A DNA stretch of 64,000 nt from Acidobacteriota bacterium (GCA_009835985.1 VXWI01000036.1:62001-126000), one strand, 5' to 3'; positions 36,960 to 46,608 are shown, counted from the first letter of the stretch. Notes: generated from the letters alone by a model not told the origin. Numbers and translations: made by a program.

Positions 36960-38174
36960 TTGGCTGAGCGTCTGAACTTCGATCTGAATGAGGAACACCG
37001 CGCCACGGAGTCGCTGGTTCGCGAGTTCGCTGCCCGCGAGGTGGCGCCGCACATCCGCGAAAACGACGCCGCCAAGGTGTTCGATCGCGAGATCCTGACG
37101 GGACTCGGAGAACTCGGCATCCTCGGGATATCGGTTCCCGAGCGCTATGGCGGTGCGGGACTCGACTACATCTCGCTCGGGCTCGCCTGCGAAGAACTCG
37201 AGTACGTGGACACGTCGCTGCGGGTCATCATGTCGGTGCATGCCGGCCTGAACTCTCTTTCCTTGCTTGCGTGGGGCAGCGAAGCGCAGAAGGACCGCTA
37301 CCTGCGGCCGCAGGCGGAAGGGAAACAGATCGCGACCTACGGACTCACCGAACCCGACGCCGGAAGCGACGCCGTGGGGATTCGGGCCTCGGCCCGGCGC
37401 GACGGGCCGGACTACGTGCTGACCGGCGAAAAACACTGGATTTCTCTGGCCGAGATCGCCGACAACTTCCTGGTGATCGCATGGACGGATCCCGACAAGC
37501 GGGCTCGGCGGGATCATTCGGGACTCTCGGCCTTCATTGTGGAGCGCTCCTTCCCGGGCTTCGAGTCAGGGAACATGACCCACAAGTGGGGAATCCGCGC
37601 CGGCAACACCGGCTGGTTCCGCATGCACGATGTCCGCGTCCCGTCCGGGAACCGGCTCGGGGAGGAGGGCGAGGGCTTCAAGATCGCCATGTTCGCCCTC
37701 GACCAGGGCCGCTACACGGTCGCCGCCGGCGCCACCGGACTGATCCGCGCCTGCCGTGACGAGAGCGCCCGCTGGGCGCGATCCCGCACTACCTTCGGTC
37801 AGGAGATCGGCCGGCACCAGCTCGTCAAGCAGATGATCGCGAACATGGAACGCGACTACGAGGTGAGCCGGCTGCTGTGGCTCCGTGCCGGAGAGCTGAA
37901 GAACCGCGGACGCCGGAACACCCGCGAGACTTCACTGGCCAAGTGGGTCTCCACCGTCGCGTCCGAAAGGGCCGCCTCGGACGCCATCCAGATCCACGGG
38001 TCCTACGGGTATTCGGACGAGTATCCCGTGGGGCGCTTCTGGCGGAACTCCAAGGGCGCCGTGATCTACGAGGGAACCCGCGAGATCCACACCCTCATGC
38101 AGGCCGACTACGCCCTCGGCTACCGGCAGGACCGCCCCACCCGGGTCAGCCTCCCGGCGCCGGAGGAACATTGA
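36960..38174 (+). CDS. Acyl-CoA dehydrogenase family protein
   Basis: 404 residues, FAD-dependent alpha,beta-dehydrogenation of an acyl-CoA thioester in beta-oxidation or amino-acid breakdown. Motifs: YGLTEPDAGSDA (about 121-132), EKHWISLAEIAD, GRYTVAAGATG, FGQEIGRHQLVK, and IQIHGSYGYSDEYPVGRFWR. The catalytic Glu is in VIYEGTREIHTLM near 375, as in short/medium-chain and glutaryl-type enzymes. The TTG start has AGGGG 5 nt upstream. It overlaps glpX by 4 bp (TTGA). The precise substrate is not determined. Confidence 0.92.
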   Translation: MAERLNFDLNEEHRATESLVREFAAREVAPHIRENDAAKVFDREILTGLGELGILGISVPERYGGAGLDYISLGLACEELEYVDTSLRVIMSVHAGLNSLSLLAWGSEAQKDRYLRPQAEGKQIATYGLTEPDAGSDAVGIRASARRDGPDYVLTGEKHWISLAEIADNFLVIAWTDPDKRARRDHSGLSAFIVERSFPGFESGNMTHKWGIRAGNTGWFRMHDVRVPSGNRLGEEGEGFKIAMFALDQGRYTVAAGATGLIRACRDESARWARSRTTFGQEIGRHQLVKQMIANMERDYEVSRLLWLRAGELKNRGRRNTRETSLAKWVSTVASERAASDAIQIHGSYGYSDEYPVGRFWRNSKGAVIYEGTREIHTLMQADYALGYRQDRPTRVSLPAPEEH

Positions 38175-39154
38175 GCGGCTCGACCCTGGGTGACCGCCCG
38201 CTGGCGGTTGCGCGTTCCCACCTGGTCCGCACCGTGGAGGAAGCGGCCATCGCCTGCGCCGCGACCGTCGGCCAGGGAGACCGCCACCATTCGGATCAGG
38301 TCGCGGTTTCCGCCATGCGCCGCGTCCTCGACACCGTACCGGTCCGGGGGCGGGTCGTGATCGGCGAGGGAGAGCGCGACCAGGCGCCGATGTTGTGGAG
38401 TGGCGAGCGGTTCGGCGGCGGCGGGGAAGGAGCCCCGGAACTGGACATCGCCGTGGACCCACTGGAAGGGACGAACCTCTGCGCCACCGGCGGACCCGGG
38501 GCCATCGCGGTGCTCGCGGGTTCGGAACGCGGTGGACTGCTCACCGCGCCCGACGTCTACATGGAGAAGATCATGGTGGGTCCGGCCAGCCGGGACCTTC
38601 TCGGGGACGCCATCCGGCTCGAGCACCCGCCGGAGCGGAATGTGCGCGCGATCGCCGAAGCCGAGGGCGTCCCCACGAGCCAGGTCACCGTGGTCGTGCT
38701 CGAACGGCCCCGGCATGAAGACTTGATCGCCGGCCTGCGGCGCGCCGGGGCCCGGGTGCGTCTGATCGGAGACGGGGACCTCTCCGCCGGGATCCTGAGC
38801 GCGCTGCCAGGATCGGGGATCCACGCGGCCATGGGATCGGGCGGCGCTCCGGAAGGCGTGATTGCGGCGGCGGCGCTGCGCTGCCTCGGCGGCGGAATGC
38901 TGGGGCAGCTCCTCGCACGAAACGAAGCGGAACAGCGGCGGCTCCTGGAGACCGGGGTCGAGGACGCGGGCCGGGTGCTGACCGCGGGGGAACTGGCGCC
39001 CGGCCGGCGCCTGATCTTCTGCGCCGCCGGCGTGACCGACGGCGCCCTGGTGGCGGGGGTCCGTTTCAGCGAGGGCGCCATCGAAACCCACACCCTCCTG
39101 ATCACGAACGATCCTCCCGAGTTGACCCGCATCTCCCGTCGCCGCCACCGGTGA
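38171..39154 (+). CDS. glpX: Class II fructose-1,6-bisphosphatase
   Basis: Gluconeogenic phosphatase of the GlpX family. 327 residues with VVIGEGERDQAPML, the metal site DPLEGTNLCATGGPGAIAVL, and the Gly-rich IHAAMGSGGAPEGVIAAAAL. The TTG at 38171 overlaps the upstream stop (TTGA) and has GGAGG 5 nt before it. A frame reaching further upstream is only the antisense shift of the acyl-CoA dehydrogenase. Pairing with a fatty-acid or amino-acid catabolic enzyme fits growth on non-sugar carbon. Confidence 0.94.
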   Translation: MSGSTLGDRPLAVARSHLVRTVEEAAIACAATVGQGDRHHSDQVAVSAMRRVLDTVPVRGRVVIGEGERDQAPMLWSGERFGGGGEGAPELDIAVDPLEGTNLCATGGPGAIAVLAGSERGGLLTAPDVYMEKIMVGPASRDLLGDAIRLEHPPERNVRAIAEAEGVPTSQVTVVVLERPRHEDLIAGLRRAGARVRLIGDGDLSAGILSALPGSGIHAAMGSGGAPEGVIAAAALRCLGGGMLGQLLARNEAEQRRLLETGVEDAGRVLTAGELAPGRRLIFCAAGVTDGALVAGVRFSEGAIETHTLLITNDPPELTRISRRRHR

Positions 39155-39265
39155 AGTCCCGCGTTGCGGCGGAGTTGGGAATTGGCGCGGTCGGGGTCTG
39201 TCGTTTAGTCTCTCGCCTGGAGGGGGCGTCCCTCCCGTAGTTCCTGTTGCAACGGTTCCGAGTCC

Positions 39266-39682
39266 GTGGAGACCGACCCTTCTCTGCTTGAGGCGCTGGT
39301 CGCGGCGTTCGTCGACGACGGCCCGGAACGGACCTACTACTACGATCGGGATACCTCCCGGATGGTCAGCGTTGCGGAAGACCACGAGGATCCCTCCACG
39401 CAGGAAATCGTCTGGCAGTTGGAGTCCGACATCCGGGGCCGATTCGTCCCCGTGCCGAAGCCCCGGCTGGAGGACACCCTGAGCGAGCAGGACGCGTTTG
39501 TCGAGTCCCTCCCGGAAGGCGACATGCGCCGGCGGCTGGAAACCCTGCTCGAGGACGATCCCGACGGCAGCAAGCTGGCGCAGCTGGTCAATCGCGACCG
39601 CGACGTCCGGCCTGCCTGGCGCAGGTTCCGCGCGGCGCGAGCCCGGCTCCAGGCGTCGGAATTCCTGGACCAGCTGGGGTGA
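39266..39682 (+). CDS. UPF0158 family protein
   Basis: 138 residues starting at GTG. The acidic N-terminus (LLEALVAAFVDDG, TYYYDRDTSRMVSV) and the C-terminal pattern (LVNRDRDVRPAWRRFRAAR) are those of the UPF0158 family, whose function is unknown. Upstream at 39221-39237 a GGAGGG/CCCTCC hairpin lies 28 bp before the start. Its stop is 89 bp before the FecR gene. Confidence 0.8.
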   Translation: METDPSLLEALVAAFVDDGPERTYYYDRDTSRMVSVAEDHEDPSTQEIVWQLESDIRGRFVPVPKPRLEDTLSEQDAFVESLPEGDMRRRLETLLEDDPDGSKLAQLVNRDRDVRPAWRRFRAARARLQASEFLDQLG

Positions 39683-39771
39683 AGCGGCGGTTCGGGGCCG
39701 CTGAAGACGATCGGGCGGTACATGGCATAGGGATTGCGGCATCACGAGCGGCAGCCTCGAGGAGGTGGCCC

Positions 39772-41946
39772 ATGCACGAAAGAGCGAACAGGCGAAACAA
39801 GGTTCTCGGGCACTCAGGCATCCTGAGCTTGCTGCTGGTCCTGGGGCACTCCTCGGCAACGCTCGCGCAGTCCGACGAGGAAACCGGGCGGTCGTACGCC
39901 TACGGGAACCTCAGTGTCGTCGACGGCGACGTCTGGCACCAGCGGGCCGACGACTTCGGCGCGCACGAGGCGGAGCGGGGCAGCCCCTTCCTGCCCGGCG
40001 ACCGCATCTGGACGCGGGAACCCGGCCAGGTCGAACTGCGCTTCGCGGGCCGGGTCACGGCGTGGATGGACCAGGGGACCAAGCTGGACTACGTGGAAGG
40101 AGACAGTCCGCACCGGCTCGGCTTCTGGACCGGAAGCCTCATCCTGTGGCTCGCCGGCGATGCCGACGTGGTCGTGGAAACCCCCGGCGGCACCTTCTCC
40201 CCGCAGGGCGAGGGTGAGTACCGGACCGACCTCCTGGAAGACGGCCGTACGGTGCAGTTCGTCGTCTATTCGGGCATTGCGACCGTGTCCACCGAGTCGG
40301 GCTCGGTGCTGGTGGGGTCCGGTCAGCGGACCGTCGCCTCCGAGGGCGTCGCACCGGCTCCGCCCGAGGAGTACCTGGGCAACGACCACTTCTACGGCTG
40401 GGCCGAAGACCGTCAGCGGCGCTTCGTGACCACCGCGGAAACCCACTACGACGAACTTCCCGAGGAAGTCAGGGAGCACGCTCACGATCTCGACGGACAC
40501 GGCCATTGGCACCACGACGTCCACCTGGGATGGGTCTGGTATCCGACCGTGACCGCCGGCTGGGCCCCCTACCGCCTGGGACGATGGGCGCACACGCCGT
40601 TCGGCCTGACCTGGATCTCCTACGACCCCTGGGGATGGGCCCCGTACCACTACGGCAGGTGGGGACATGGACCGCGGGGCTGGTACTGGCTGCCCGGTTC
40701 GGTGTGGGGCCCGGGCTGGGTCTCCTGGAGCTACGGATACGACTGGGTCGGTTGGTCTCCCCTCGGCTACTACGGGTACGCGGTCTATCCGTTCCGCGGG
40801 TGGTACGGCGGCTATGACGGGTATGGCGGCGTCTACTCGAATCGTCCGCGGGTCCGTCGGGGACAGATCCTCGGCAAGGCCGTACCGCGCGGTTCCGTGA
40901 ACCGCCAAGCCTGGAGTTTCACCAGCCGCAAGGCGATCGGGCGTCCCGCCTCGCGCAACCGCCTGGCGGCGTCCACCCTGCGCAACGTCGAAAACGCCCA
41001 GGTCCTCGCCGGGGGCGCGGTCCTGGATCGCGGTCTGCGTCAGCGCGCGATCGGGGACACCGCCATGACCCGGTCGGCGAAGGCGACCACCCGCCGGCTC
41101 TCCAACTCGCGGGCGCCGACCGCCGCGCGCCGGGCCGCTACCGGCTCCGCCCGCAGCACTTCCCGGGCGCAGCGCGTGGCCGTGCCTCGCAGCGCCGCGC
41201 GGGCCCGCAGTGCGCGGTCAGCCTACGCGGCGGAGAGGGACCGCGGCACGCTGTCCCGCGGTGCGGCCGGACGGGACGCGAGCGCCCGCAGCCCGCAAGC
41301 GGGCCGGTCCCGGGCAACGAGCCGGGGCCGGGCAACGACGGGAAACCGCCCAGCCGCCGCTCCCAGGCCACGTGCCACCGGGCGGTCAGGCGATAGCGGA
41401 GCCAGACGGCCCTCGGCGGTGCGGCCCGCCTCCCCCAGGAGCGGCGCCACTTCCACCGGACGTTCAGGGGCTTCCCGGGCGCGGCCAAGCGGGGCCTCCC
41501 GGGGCCGGCCAAGCGGGGCCTCCCGGAGCCGGCCAAGCGGCGCTTCGCGTAGCCGGCCAAGCGGGGCCTCCCGGAGCCGGCCAAGCGGGGCCTCCCGGAG
41601 CCGGCCAAGCGGCGCTTCGCGCAGCCGGCCGAGCGCGGGCTCCCGCAGCCGCCCGAGCGCAGGCTCCCGCAGCCGCCCGAGCGCGGGCTCCCGCAGCCGC
41701 CCGAGCGCAGGCTCCCGCAGCCACCCGAGCGCAAGTGCCCGCAGCCGGCCAAGCGGTTTCTCCCGCTCCGGCGGCGTTCGTGGAGCTTCGGCCAGCCGGG
41801 GTGGCGGATCGAGTACCGGCGGGAGCGGGAGCGCCATCAGCCGTGGCGGCGGCGGTGGCGGCGGCGCTGCGGCGACTCGTGGCGGCGGCAGCAGCGGGGG
41901 GAGCCGCGGCAGTAGCAGCGGCAACCGGCGCCCGAACAACAACTGA
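39772..41946 (+). CDS. Secreted FecR/DUF6600-type protein with Ser/Arg-rich octapeptide repeats
   Basis: 724 residues from the ATG at 39772, which has a strong AGGAGGTG site 5 nt upstream. A signal peptide is present ([16 protein letters not shown]). A FecR domain (about 40-190: [35 protein letters not shown]) is followed by a Trp/Tyr/Gly-rich DUF6600 region (about 240-365, [19 protein letters not shown]). The C-terminal 350 residues are Ser/Arg/Ala-rich and include about 12 tandem copies of an octapeptide (GASRSRPS type), then Gly/Ser stretches. Probably a surface or matrix protein. A strong terminator follows. Confidence 0.85.
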   Translation: MHERANRRNKVLGHSGILSLLLVLGHSSATLAQSDEETGRSYAYGNLSVVDGDVWHQRADDFGAHEAERGSPFLPGDRIWTREPGQVELRFAGRVTAWMDQGTKLDYVEGDSPHRLGFWTGSLILWLAGDADVVVETPGGTFSPQGEGEYRTDLLEDGRTVQFVVYSGIATVSTESGSVLVGSGQRTVASEGVAPAPPEEYLGNDHFYGWAEDRQRRFVTTAETHYDELPEEVREHAHDLDGHGHWHHDVHLGWVWYPTVTAGWAPYRLGRWAHTPFGLTWISYDPWGWAPYHYGRWGHGPRGWYWLPGSVWGPGWVSWSYGYDWVGWSPLGYYGYAVYPFRGWYGGYDGYGGVYSNRPRVRRGQILGKAVPRGSVNRQAWSFTSRKAIGRPASRNRLAASTLRNVENAQVLAGGAVLDRGLRQRAIGDTAMTRSAKATTRRLSNSRAPTAARRAATGSARSTSRAQRVAVPRSAARARSARSAYAAERDRGTLSRGAAGRDASARSPQAGRSRATSRGRATTGNRPAAAPRPRATGRSGDSGARRPSAVRPASPRSGATSTGRSGASRARPSGASRGRPSGASRSRPSGASRSRPSGASRSRPSGASRSRPSGASRSRPSAGSRSRPSAGSRSRPSAGSRSRPSAGSRSHPSASARSRPSGFSRSGGVRGASASRGGGSSTGGSGSAISRGGGGGGGAAATRGGGSSGGSRGSSSGNRRPNNN
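41467..41765 (+). repeat. 24-bp coding minisatellite in the FecR gene
   Basis: About 12 tandem 24-bp units encoding GAS-R-x-RPS octapeptides. Early units are [16 protein letters not shown]; later ones shift to AGSRSRPS. Adjacent units are nearly identical at the nucleotide level, which suggests recent slippage and possible copy-number variation between strains. Confidence 0.85.
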
Positions 41947-41969
41947 GGCCCTTCGGCCAACACGGTGGA

Positions 41970-42003
41970 CCCCCGGCGGCCTGGCCGCCGGGGGTTTTCC
42001 TTT
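41970..42003 (+). terminator. Intrinsic terminator after the FecR gene
   Basis: An 11-bp perfect GC stem (CCCCCGGCGGC with GCCGCCGGGGG) and a 3-nt loop, followed by TTTTCCTTT. It is the clearest rho-independent terminator in the window. Confidence 0.9.
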
Positions 42004-42151
42004 CCCGGCGCGGAGGCCGCCGGCGACGCGCGCTCGAAGCGCCGTCCGGGTGCGGCTCCAGGCGTCGTCCCGCTGCCGGAAGACCGGCGGCAACCCGCAA
42101 GGACCACCGGAATCCGCGGATGCCGCCTGGGCCTTCGTCCGGAGCCCCATT

Positions 42152-42199
42152 CCACAACCCGTTGTGGTGTTACCGGTTGCATACCGCAAGATGTTGTGT
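42152..42199 (+). promoter_or_regulatory. Tandem NrdR boxes at the nrdJ promoter
   Basis: Box 1 CCACAACCCGTTGTGG (42152-42167) is a perfect 7-bp inverted repeat around CC. Box 2 CCGCAAGATGTTGTGT (42184-42199) is less perfect. Their centres are 32 bp apart. Both keep the CACAA/CGCAA...TTGTG arms of the known NrdR consensus (CACWA...TWGTG). Box 2 fills the spacer between the predicted -35 and -10, so binding would repress nrdJ. Confidence 0.65.
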
Positions 42200-42205
42200 T
42201 TTAGT
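42177..42205 (+). promoter_or_regulatory. Putative nrdJ promoter
   Basis: TTGCAT (42177-42182) and TTTAGT (42200-42205) are separated by 17 bp. Each matches the sigma-70 consensus at 4 of 6 positions. The spacer is exactly NrdR-like box 2. Confidence 0.5.
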
Positions 42206-42292
42206 TTGAATCCAATGCGCTTCATTGCATTCTTGGAGGGGTGCTCTCGCGCCAGCTCCGAGCTTGCTTCAACCAGGGGATAGTTGTTCGAT

Positions 42293-45031
42293 ATGCAGAT
42301 AGCCGTAGAGCCCACCACCGTGGGACCCCGTTCCGAGACAGAGAAAACACTCAGGGAGCAAACGAACGGTCGTGGCGGCGGACTCGAGTTCCGGCGCCGG
42401 TTTACCGAACGCGGGGTTTCACCCTACGACCGGGTGGAGTGGGAGAAGCGCGACGCCGTCATCACCGACGAACACGGCGAGACGATCTTTGCCCAGCGCG
42501 GCGTGGAGTTCCCGAAGTCGTGGTCCATGATGGCGACCACGATCGTGGCGTCCAAGTACTTCCACGGGTCGCTCGAAAAGGGAGAGCGCGAATCGAGCGT
42601 CCGGCAACTCGTCGGACGGGTCGCCGACCAGATCGCGGACTGGGGCGTGAAGGATGGCTATTTCGCGGACGAGGAGGCCGCGGAGACGTTCCGCGACGAG
42701 CTTACCTTCCTGCTGTTGAACCAGTTCGCCGCGTTCAACTCGCCGGTCTGGTTCAACTGCGGGGTCGAGGAGCACCCGCAGTGTTCGGCGTGCTTCATCA
42801 ACTCGGTCGAGGACACCATGGATTCCATCCTGACGCTCGCCAAGACCGAGGGAATGCTCTTCAAGTGGGGGTCCGGCACCGGCACCAACCTCTCCACCAT
42901 TCGCAGTTCGCGCGAGCAGTTGTCAAGCGGCGGCAAGGCCTCCGGCCCGGTTTCCTTCATGAAGGGCTACGACTCCTTCGCCGGCGTCATCCGCAGCGGC
43001 GGCAAGACCCGGCGAGCCGCCAAGATGGTGATCCTCAACGTGGATCATCCGGACATCCTCGACTTCGTCGACTGCAAGTCCCGCGAGGAACAAAAGGCCC
43101 ACGCGCTGATCGAGGCGGGCTATGACGGCTCCCTCAACGGCGAGGCGTACGCCTCGATCCAGTATCAAAACGCGAACCACAGCGTTCGCGTCAGCGACGC
43201 GTTCATGCGGGCGGTCGAAAACGATGAGGACTGGTCCACCCGCAAGATCACCACGGGCGGTCCCATGGACACCCTGCGAGCCCGTGACCTGTTCCGGCAG
43301 ATCGCCGAATCGGCACACCGCTGCGGCGATCCGGGAATGCAGTTCGACGACACCGTCAACCGCTGGCACACCTCGAAGAACAGCGGGCGGATCAACGCTT
43401 CGAATCCGTGCTCCGAGTACATGTATCTCGACGACAGCGCCTGCAACCTCGCGTCCCTGAACCTCATGAAGTTCGTCGACGGGGAAGGTGTCTTTGACAC
43501 CGACGGCTTCGAGCACGCGGTCGATGTGGTGCTGACCGGCATGGAAATCATCGTCGGGAACGCGAGCTATCCGACGCCGACGATCGGAAAGAACTCGCAC
43601 GAGTATCGGCCCCTCGGTCTCGGCTACGCGAACCTCGGAGCCCTGCTGATGCATCGCGGCATCCCCTACGACAGCGACGTGGGCCGATCGATCGCCGCCG
43701 CCCTGACCTCGCTGATGACGGGCCGGGCATACCACCAGTCGGCTCGGATCGCCGAAGTCACCGGGCCGTTCGCAGGCTATCCGGAGAACGAGCAGCCGTT
43801 CCTCGAGGTGATGCGCATGCATCGGGACGCGGCAACGGAGATCGAAGCCGAGGGAGTCCCGAACGAGGTCCTGTCCCGGGCGCAGGAGGTCTGGAACGAG
43901 GCCATTGCACTCGGTGAGGAGCACGGCTTCCGGAACGGCCAGGCTTCGGTGTTGGCCCCCACGGGCACCATCGGCCTCATGATGGACTGCGACACGACCG
44001 GCGTAGAGCCCGATCTGTCACTCATCAAGCACAAGAAGCTCAGCGGCGGCGGGATCATCCGTATCGTCAACCAGACGGTGCGCTCGGCGCTGGGGCGGCT
44101 CGGCTACGAGGGCGAAGCGCTCCAGCGGATCTGGGACTACGTGGACGAACACGGTCACGTCGAGGGGGCGCCCGACCTCGCGGAGGAACATCTCCCCGTC
44201 TTCGACTGCGCCCTCGAGCCCTTCGGCGGGAAGCGTTCCATCCACTACATGGGCCACGTCAAGATGATGCACGCGGTCCAGCCCTTCCTTTCGGGCGCTA
44301 TCTCGAAAACCGTCAACATGCCGGAGGAGAGCACCGTCGAGGACATCGAGGAGACTTACCTCGCATCCTGGAAGCTCGGCCTCAAGGCGGTTGCGATCTA
44401 CCGGGACGGCAGCAAGCGGTCGCAGCCGCTGAACCGGGGCGAGTCGGCCACCGAAGCGGCGGACGCTGGCGACTCCGCCGAAAAGGAGCATTTGCCACCG
44501 GAGCGCGACGCCATCATCCACAAGTTCGACATCGGCGGACACAAGGGTTATCTCACCGTCGGACTGCGCGAGGACGGCTCTCCCTGCGAGATCTTCCTGC
44601 GGATGGCCAAGGAGGGCTCCTTCGTGTCCGGACTGATGGACGCCTTCGCACGGGCGGTTTCCTACAACCTCCAGTACGGGGTTCCGCTCAAGGTCCTGGT
44701 GGACAAGTTCTCGCACACGCGTTTCGAACCCTCGGGTTACACCGGCAACCCGGACATCCCCCACGCGGACTCGATCACCGACTACATCTTCCGCTGGCTG
44801 GGACACCGCTTCCTGACGGATGCCGACGAGCTGGACGCCGAAGATGTCGAGCCATCCCAACCCACCGCAGCTCCTCCCGAGAAACAGCGCACTCCCCGCC
44901 GCGGGACCGTCCTCGAGTCGGCCGCCGTCTTCGCCGACGCGCCACCCTGTTCAACGTGCGGCGCGCTGATGGTGCGGAGCGGCACCTGCTTCAAGTGCCT
45001 TAACTGCGGAGCAACGTCCGGCTGCTCCTAG
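42293..45031 (+). CDS. nrdJ: Adenosylcobalamin-dependent ribonucleotide reductase (class II)
   Basis: Reduces ribonucleotides to deoxyribonucleotides with a B12-generated radical. 912 residues from ATG 42293 (a TTG at 42284 would add three). Family motifs: NSPVWFNCGVEEHPQCSACF, then NPCSEYMYLDDSACNLASLN with active-site Cys, GTIGLMMDCDTTGVEPDLSL, and a C-terminal CxxC pair (about residues 890-910) that re-reduces the active site. No NrdAB or NrdD is nearby. The gene carries its own NrdR-like operator and promoter. Confidence 0.96.
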   Translation: MQIAVEPTTVGPRSETEKTLREQTNGRGGGLEFRRRFTERGVSPYDRVEWEKRDAVITDEHGETIFAQRGVEFPKSWSMMATTIVASKYFHGSLEKGERESSVRQLVGRVADQIADWGVKDGYFADEEAAETFRDELTFLLLNQFAAFNSPVWFNCGVEEHPQCSACFINSVEDTMDSILTLAKTEGMLFKWGSGTGTNLSTIRSSREQLSSGGKASGPVSFMKGYDSFAGVIRSGGKTRRAAKMVILNVDHPDILDFVDCKSREEQKAHALIEAGYDGSLNGEAYASIQYQNANHSVRVSDAFMRAVENDEDWSTRKITTGGPMDTLRARDLFRQIAESAHRCGDPGMQFDDTVNRWHTSKNSGRINASNPCSEYMYLDDSACNLASLNLMKFVDGEGVFDTDGFEHAVDVVLTGMEIIVGNASYPTPTIGKNSHEYRPLGLGYANLGALLMHRGIPYDSDVGRSIAAALTSLMTGRAYHQSARIAEVTGPFAGYPENEQPFLEVMRMHRDAATEIEAEGVPNEVLSRAQEVWNEAIALGEEHGFRNGQASVLAPTGTIGLMMDCDTTGVEPDLSLIKHKKLSGGGIIRIVNQTVRSALGRLGYEGEALQRIWDYVDEHGHVEGAPDLAEEHLPVFDCALEPFGGKRSIHYMGHVKMMHAVQPFLSGAISKTVNMPEESTVEDIEETYLASWKLGLKAVAIYRDGSKRSQPLNRGESATEAADAGDSAEKEHLPPERDAIIHKFDIGGHKGYLTVGLREDGSPCEIFLRMAKEGSFVSGLMDAFARAVSYNLQYGVPLKVLVDKFSHTRFEPSGYTGNPDIPHADSITDYIFRWLGHRFLTDADELDAEDVEPSQPTAAPPEKQRTPRRGTVLESAAVFADAPPCSTCGALMVRSGTCFKCLNCGATSGCS

Positions 45032-45035
45032 GGAA

Positions 45036-45244
45036 CTCGGAGCGCCGGCCTCCGGCCGGCATCGCGGCCGAAGGCCGCGAAACGCACGCCGCTACTCACC
45101 CGTATGGCGGGAGTCCCACCGGGGACGGCGAATCGCTGGGTGGGTGAGGTTGCGCTACCTCGCTTGCCTCGTCAGGCGGGGAGCCGCGATGGGCGTTTCG
45201 CCTCGCTTCGCTCGGCGATGCCGGCCGGAGGCCGGCGCTCCGAG
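45036..45244. repeat. Long palindromic element between nrdJ and mtaB
   Basis: Two perfect 30-bp inverted arms (45036-45065 and 45215-45244) enclose 149 bp. The interior has smaller nested repeats, including GCGGCC-GAA-GGCCGC near 45064-45078 and CTCACCC/GGGTGAG (45095-45101 with 45142-45148). The right arm lies inside the 3' end of mtaB and encodes its last residues. It could fold as a large cruciform or act at the RNA level for both convergent genes. Confidence 0.8.
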
Positions 45245-46536
45245 ACGAGCGTTCCCACCGCGAGCCCGGGAGTGTCCTCCGCGACCCGGGTGACCCGCAC
45301 TTCGCGGATGCAGTTCTCGAGCGGCTCCGCCGAGACCACCCCGACGCGCAGGTAGGAGTCGGTCAGGCCGGTCCAGCGCCCCGAACGGTCCTGCTGTTCG
45401 AACAGGACTTCCACCCGCCGGCCCAGGTGGCGGCGGGCGAACGCGTCCCGGCGCCGGTCGGAGAGCTCCCGCAGCGTGCGGCTCCGCGCGGCGACCACCT
45501 CGGGGGGAAGGTGTCCGGGGACGCTCGCGGCCCGGGTCCCGGCGCGCGACGAGTAACTGAAGACGTGGTAATAGGCGAACGGCAGCGCTTCGAGGCGGTC
45601 GCAGGTGCGCCGGAAGGCGTCCTCCGTCTCGCCGGGAAAACCGACAATCACGTCGGTCCCGAGCCCGAGTCCGGGCACCTTCTCCACCGCCCGCTCCGCA
45701 AACTCGAGATAGTCCCGGAAGGTGTAGCGGCGGCCCATCCCGGCCAGCACGCCGTCGTCGCCGCTCTGCACCGGGAGGTGGAGATAGCGGCAGAGCGCTC
45801 CGCGTTCCGCCATGCGTTCGAGGAGGCGGTCCTCGACGGTGGTGGGCTCGATCGAGGTGATCCGGATCCTCCGCACCCCGGGGATCTCCTCGAGCCGGTC
45901 CGCAACGTCGGCGAGGGTCCGCCCCCCGCTCCGGTAGCGCCCGATGTTGACCCCGGTGAGCACGAGTTCGCGGTACCCGGCCCCGGCCAGTTCTCCCGCC
46001 TCGCGGACCAGATCGTCGAAGCGCCGGCTGCGCTCCCGGCCGCGCGTGTAGGGGATGATGCAGAACGAGCAGAAGAAGTCGCAGCCGTCCTGCACCTTCA
46101 GGTTGGCGCGGGTCGAGTCGTAACGCCCGGTGGAGGGAACCTCGAACTCGTGCCGGGAAATCCTGGCGGAGTGCAGCACGACCGGCTCGGGGAGTTTCCG
46201 GGGCCGATCCAGATAGTCCGGGAACGTCTCCTTGAACTCGGTCCCCACGATCATGTCCACCCCCGGGATCTCCCGGAGCGCATCGAGGCCCGACTGGGCG
46301 TAGCAGCCCGCCACAACCACGAAAGCCTCCGGGGAATGGCGCAACGCCCGTCTCACCGTGTTCCGGCAGTGGGCCTCCGCCCGGTGGGTCACCGAACAGG
46401 TGTTGATCACGGCGAGATCGGTGGGATCCCCCCAGGGAACGATCGTGTAGCCTTTGCCCGCGAACTGTCCTGCCCAGTTCGCAGCCTCCGTGTGGTTGAG
46501 ACGACAGCCCAGCGATGTAAACGAAGCCCGTGGCAC
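45172..46536 (-). CDS. mtaB: tRNA (N6-threonylcarbamoyladenosine) methylthiotransferase MtaB-like
   Basis: Radical-SAM methylthiotransferase acting on t6A37 of tRNA. 454 residues from GTG 46536. The N-terminal domain has FTSLGCRLNHTEA and NTCSVTHRAEAHCR (iron-sulfur cysteines). The radical-SAM motif is CDFFCSFCIIPYTRGRERSR, and YLHLPVQSGDDGVL follows; the TRAM domain ends near VRVTRVAEDTPGLAVGTLVS. The CRLNH and RGRERSR forms fit MtaB rather than MiaB. The final 22 residues (ERRPPAG...) are encoded by the palindromic repeat and look acquired. Confidence 0.92.
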   Translation of the reverse strand: MPRASFTSLGCRLNHTEAANWAGQFAGKGYTIVPWGDPTDLAVINTCSVTHRAEAHCRNTVRRALRHSPEAFVVVAGCYAQSGLDALREIPGVDMIVGTEFKETFPDYLDRPRKLPEPVVLHSARISRHEFEVPSTGRYDSTRANLKVQDGCDFFCSFCIIPYTRGRERSRRFDDLVREAGELAGAGYRELVLTGVNIGRYRSGGRTLADVADRLEEIPGVRRIRITSIEPTTVEDRLLERMAERGALCRYLHLPVQSGDDGVLAGMGRRYTFRDYLEFAERAVEKVPGLGLGTDVIVGFPGETEDAFRRTCDRLEALPFAYYHVFSYSSRAGTRAASVPGHLPPEVVAARSRTLRELSDRRRDAFARRHLGRRVEVLFEQQDRSGRWTGLTDSYLRVGVVSAEPLENCIREVRVTRVAEDTPGLAVGTLVSERRPPAGIAERSEAKRPSRLPA

Positions 46537-46608
46537 GGGCGGCAGCGTAGCATCGGCTCTCCCGGCCAGCCCGCCGGAAAGCCGGGAAGGCGGTAGCGGA
46601 TAACGGTC

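Larger units (their letters stand above)
42004..42292 (+). other. nrdJ upstream region
   Basis: The first 145 bp show nothing recognisable. The rest carries two NrdR-like boxes (42152-42199), a promoter (42177-42205) and a leader of about 80 nt, AT-richer than its surroundings, with AGGGGA 12 nt before the ATG. Confidence 0.5.

Noticed and set aside
36777..36960. Possible short gene between rnc and the acyl-CoA dehydrogenase
   Set aside because: The stretch contains a degenerate repeat copy and a TATACT box; no frame looks like protein.
41465..41765. CRISPR array
   Set aside because: The 24-bp units are contiguous, in frame and coding, with no unique spacers.
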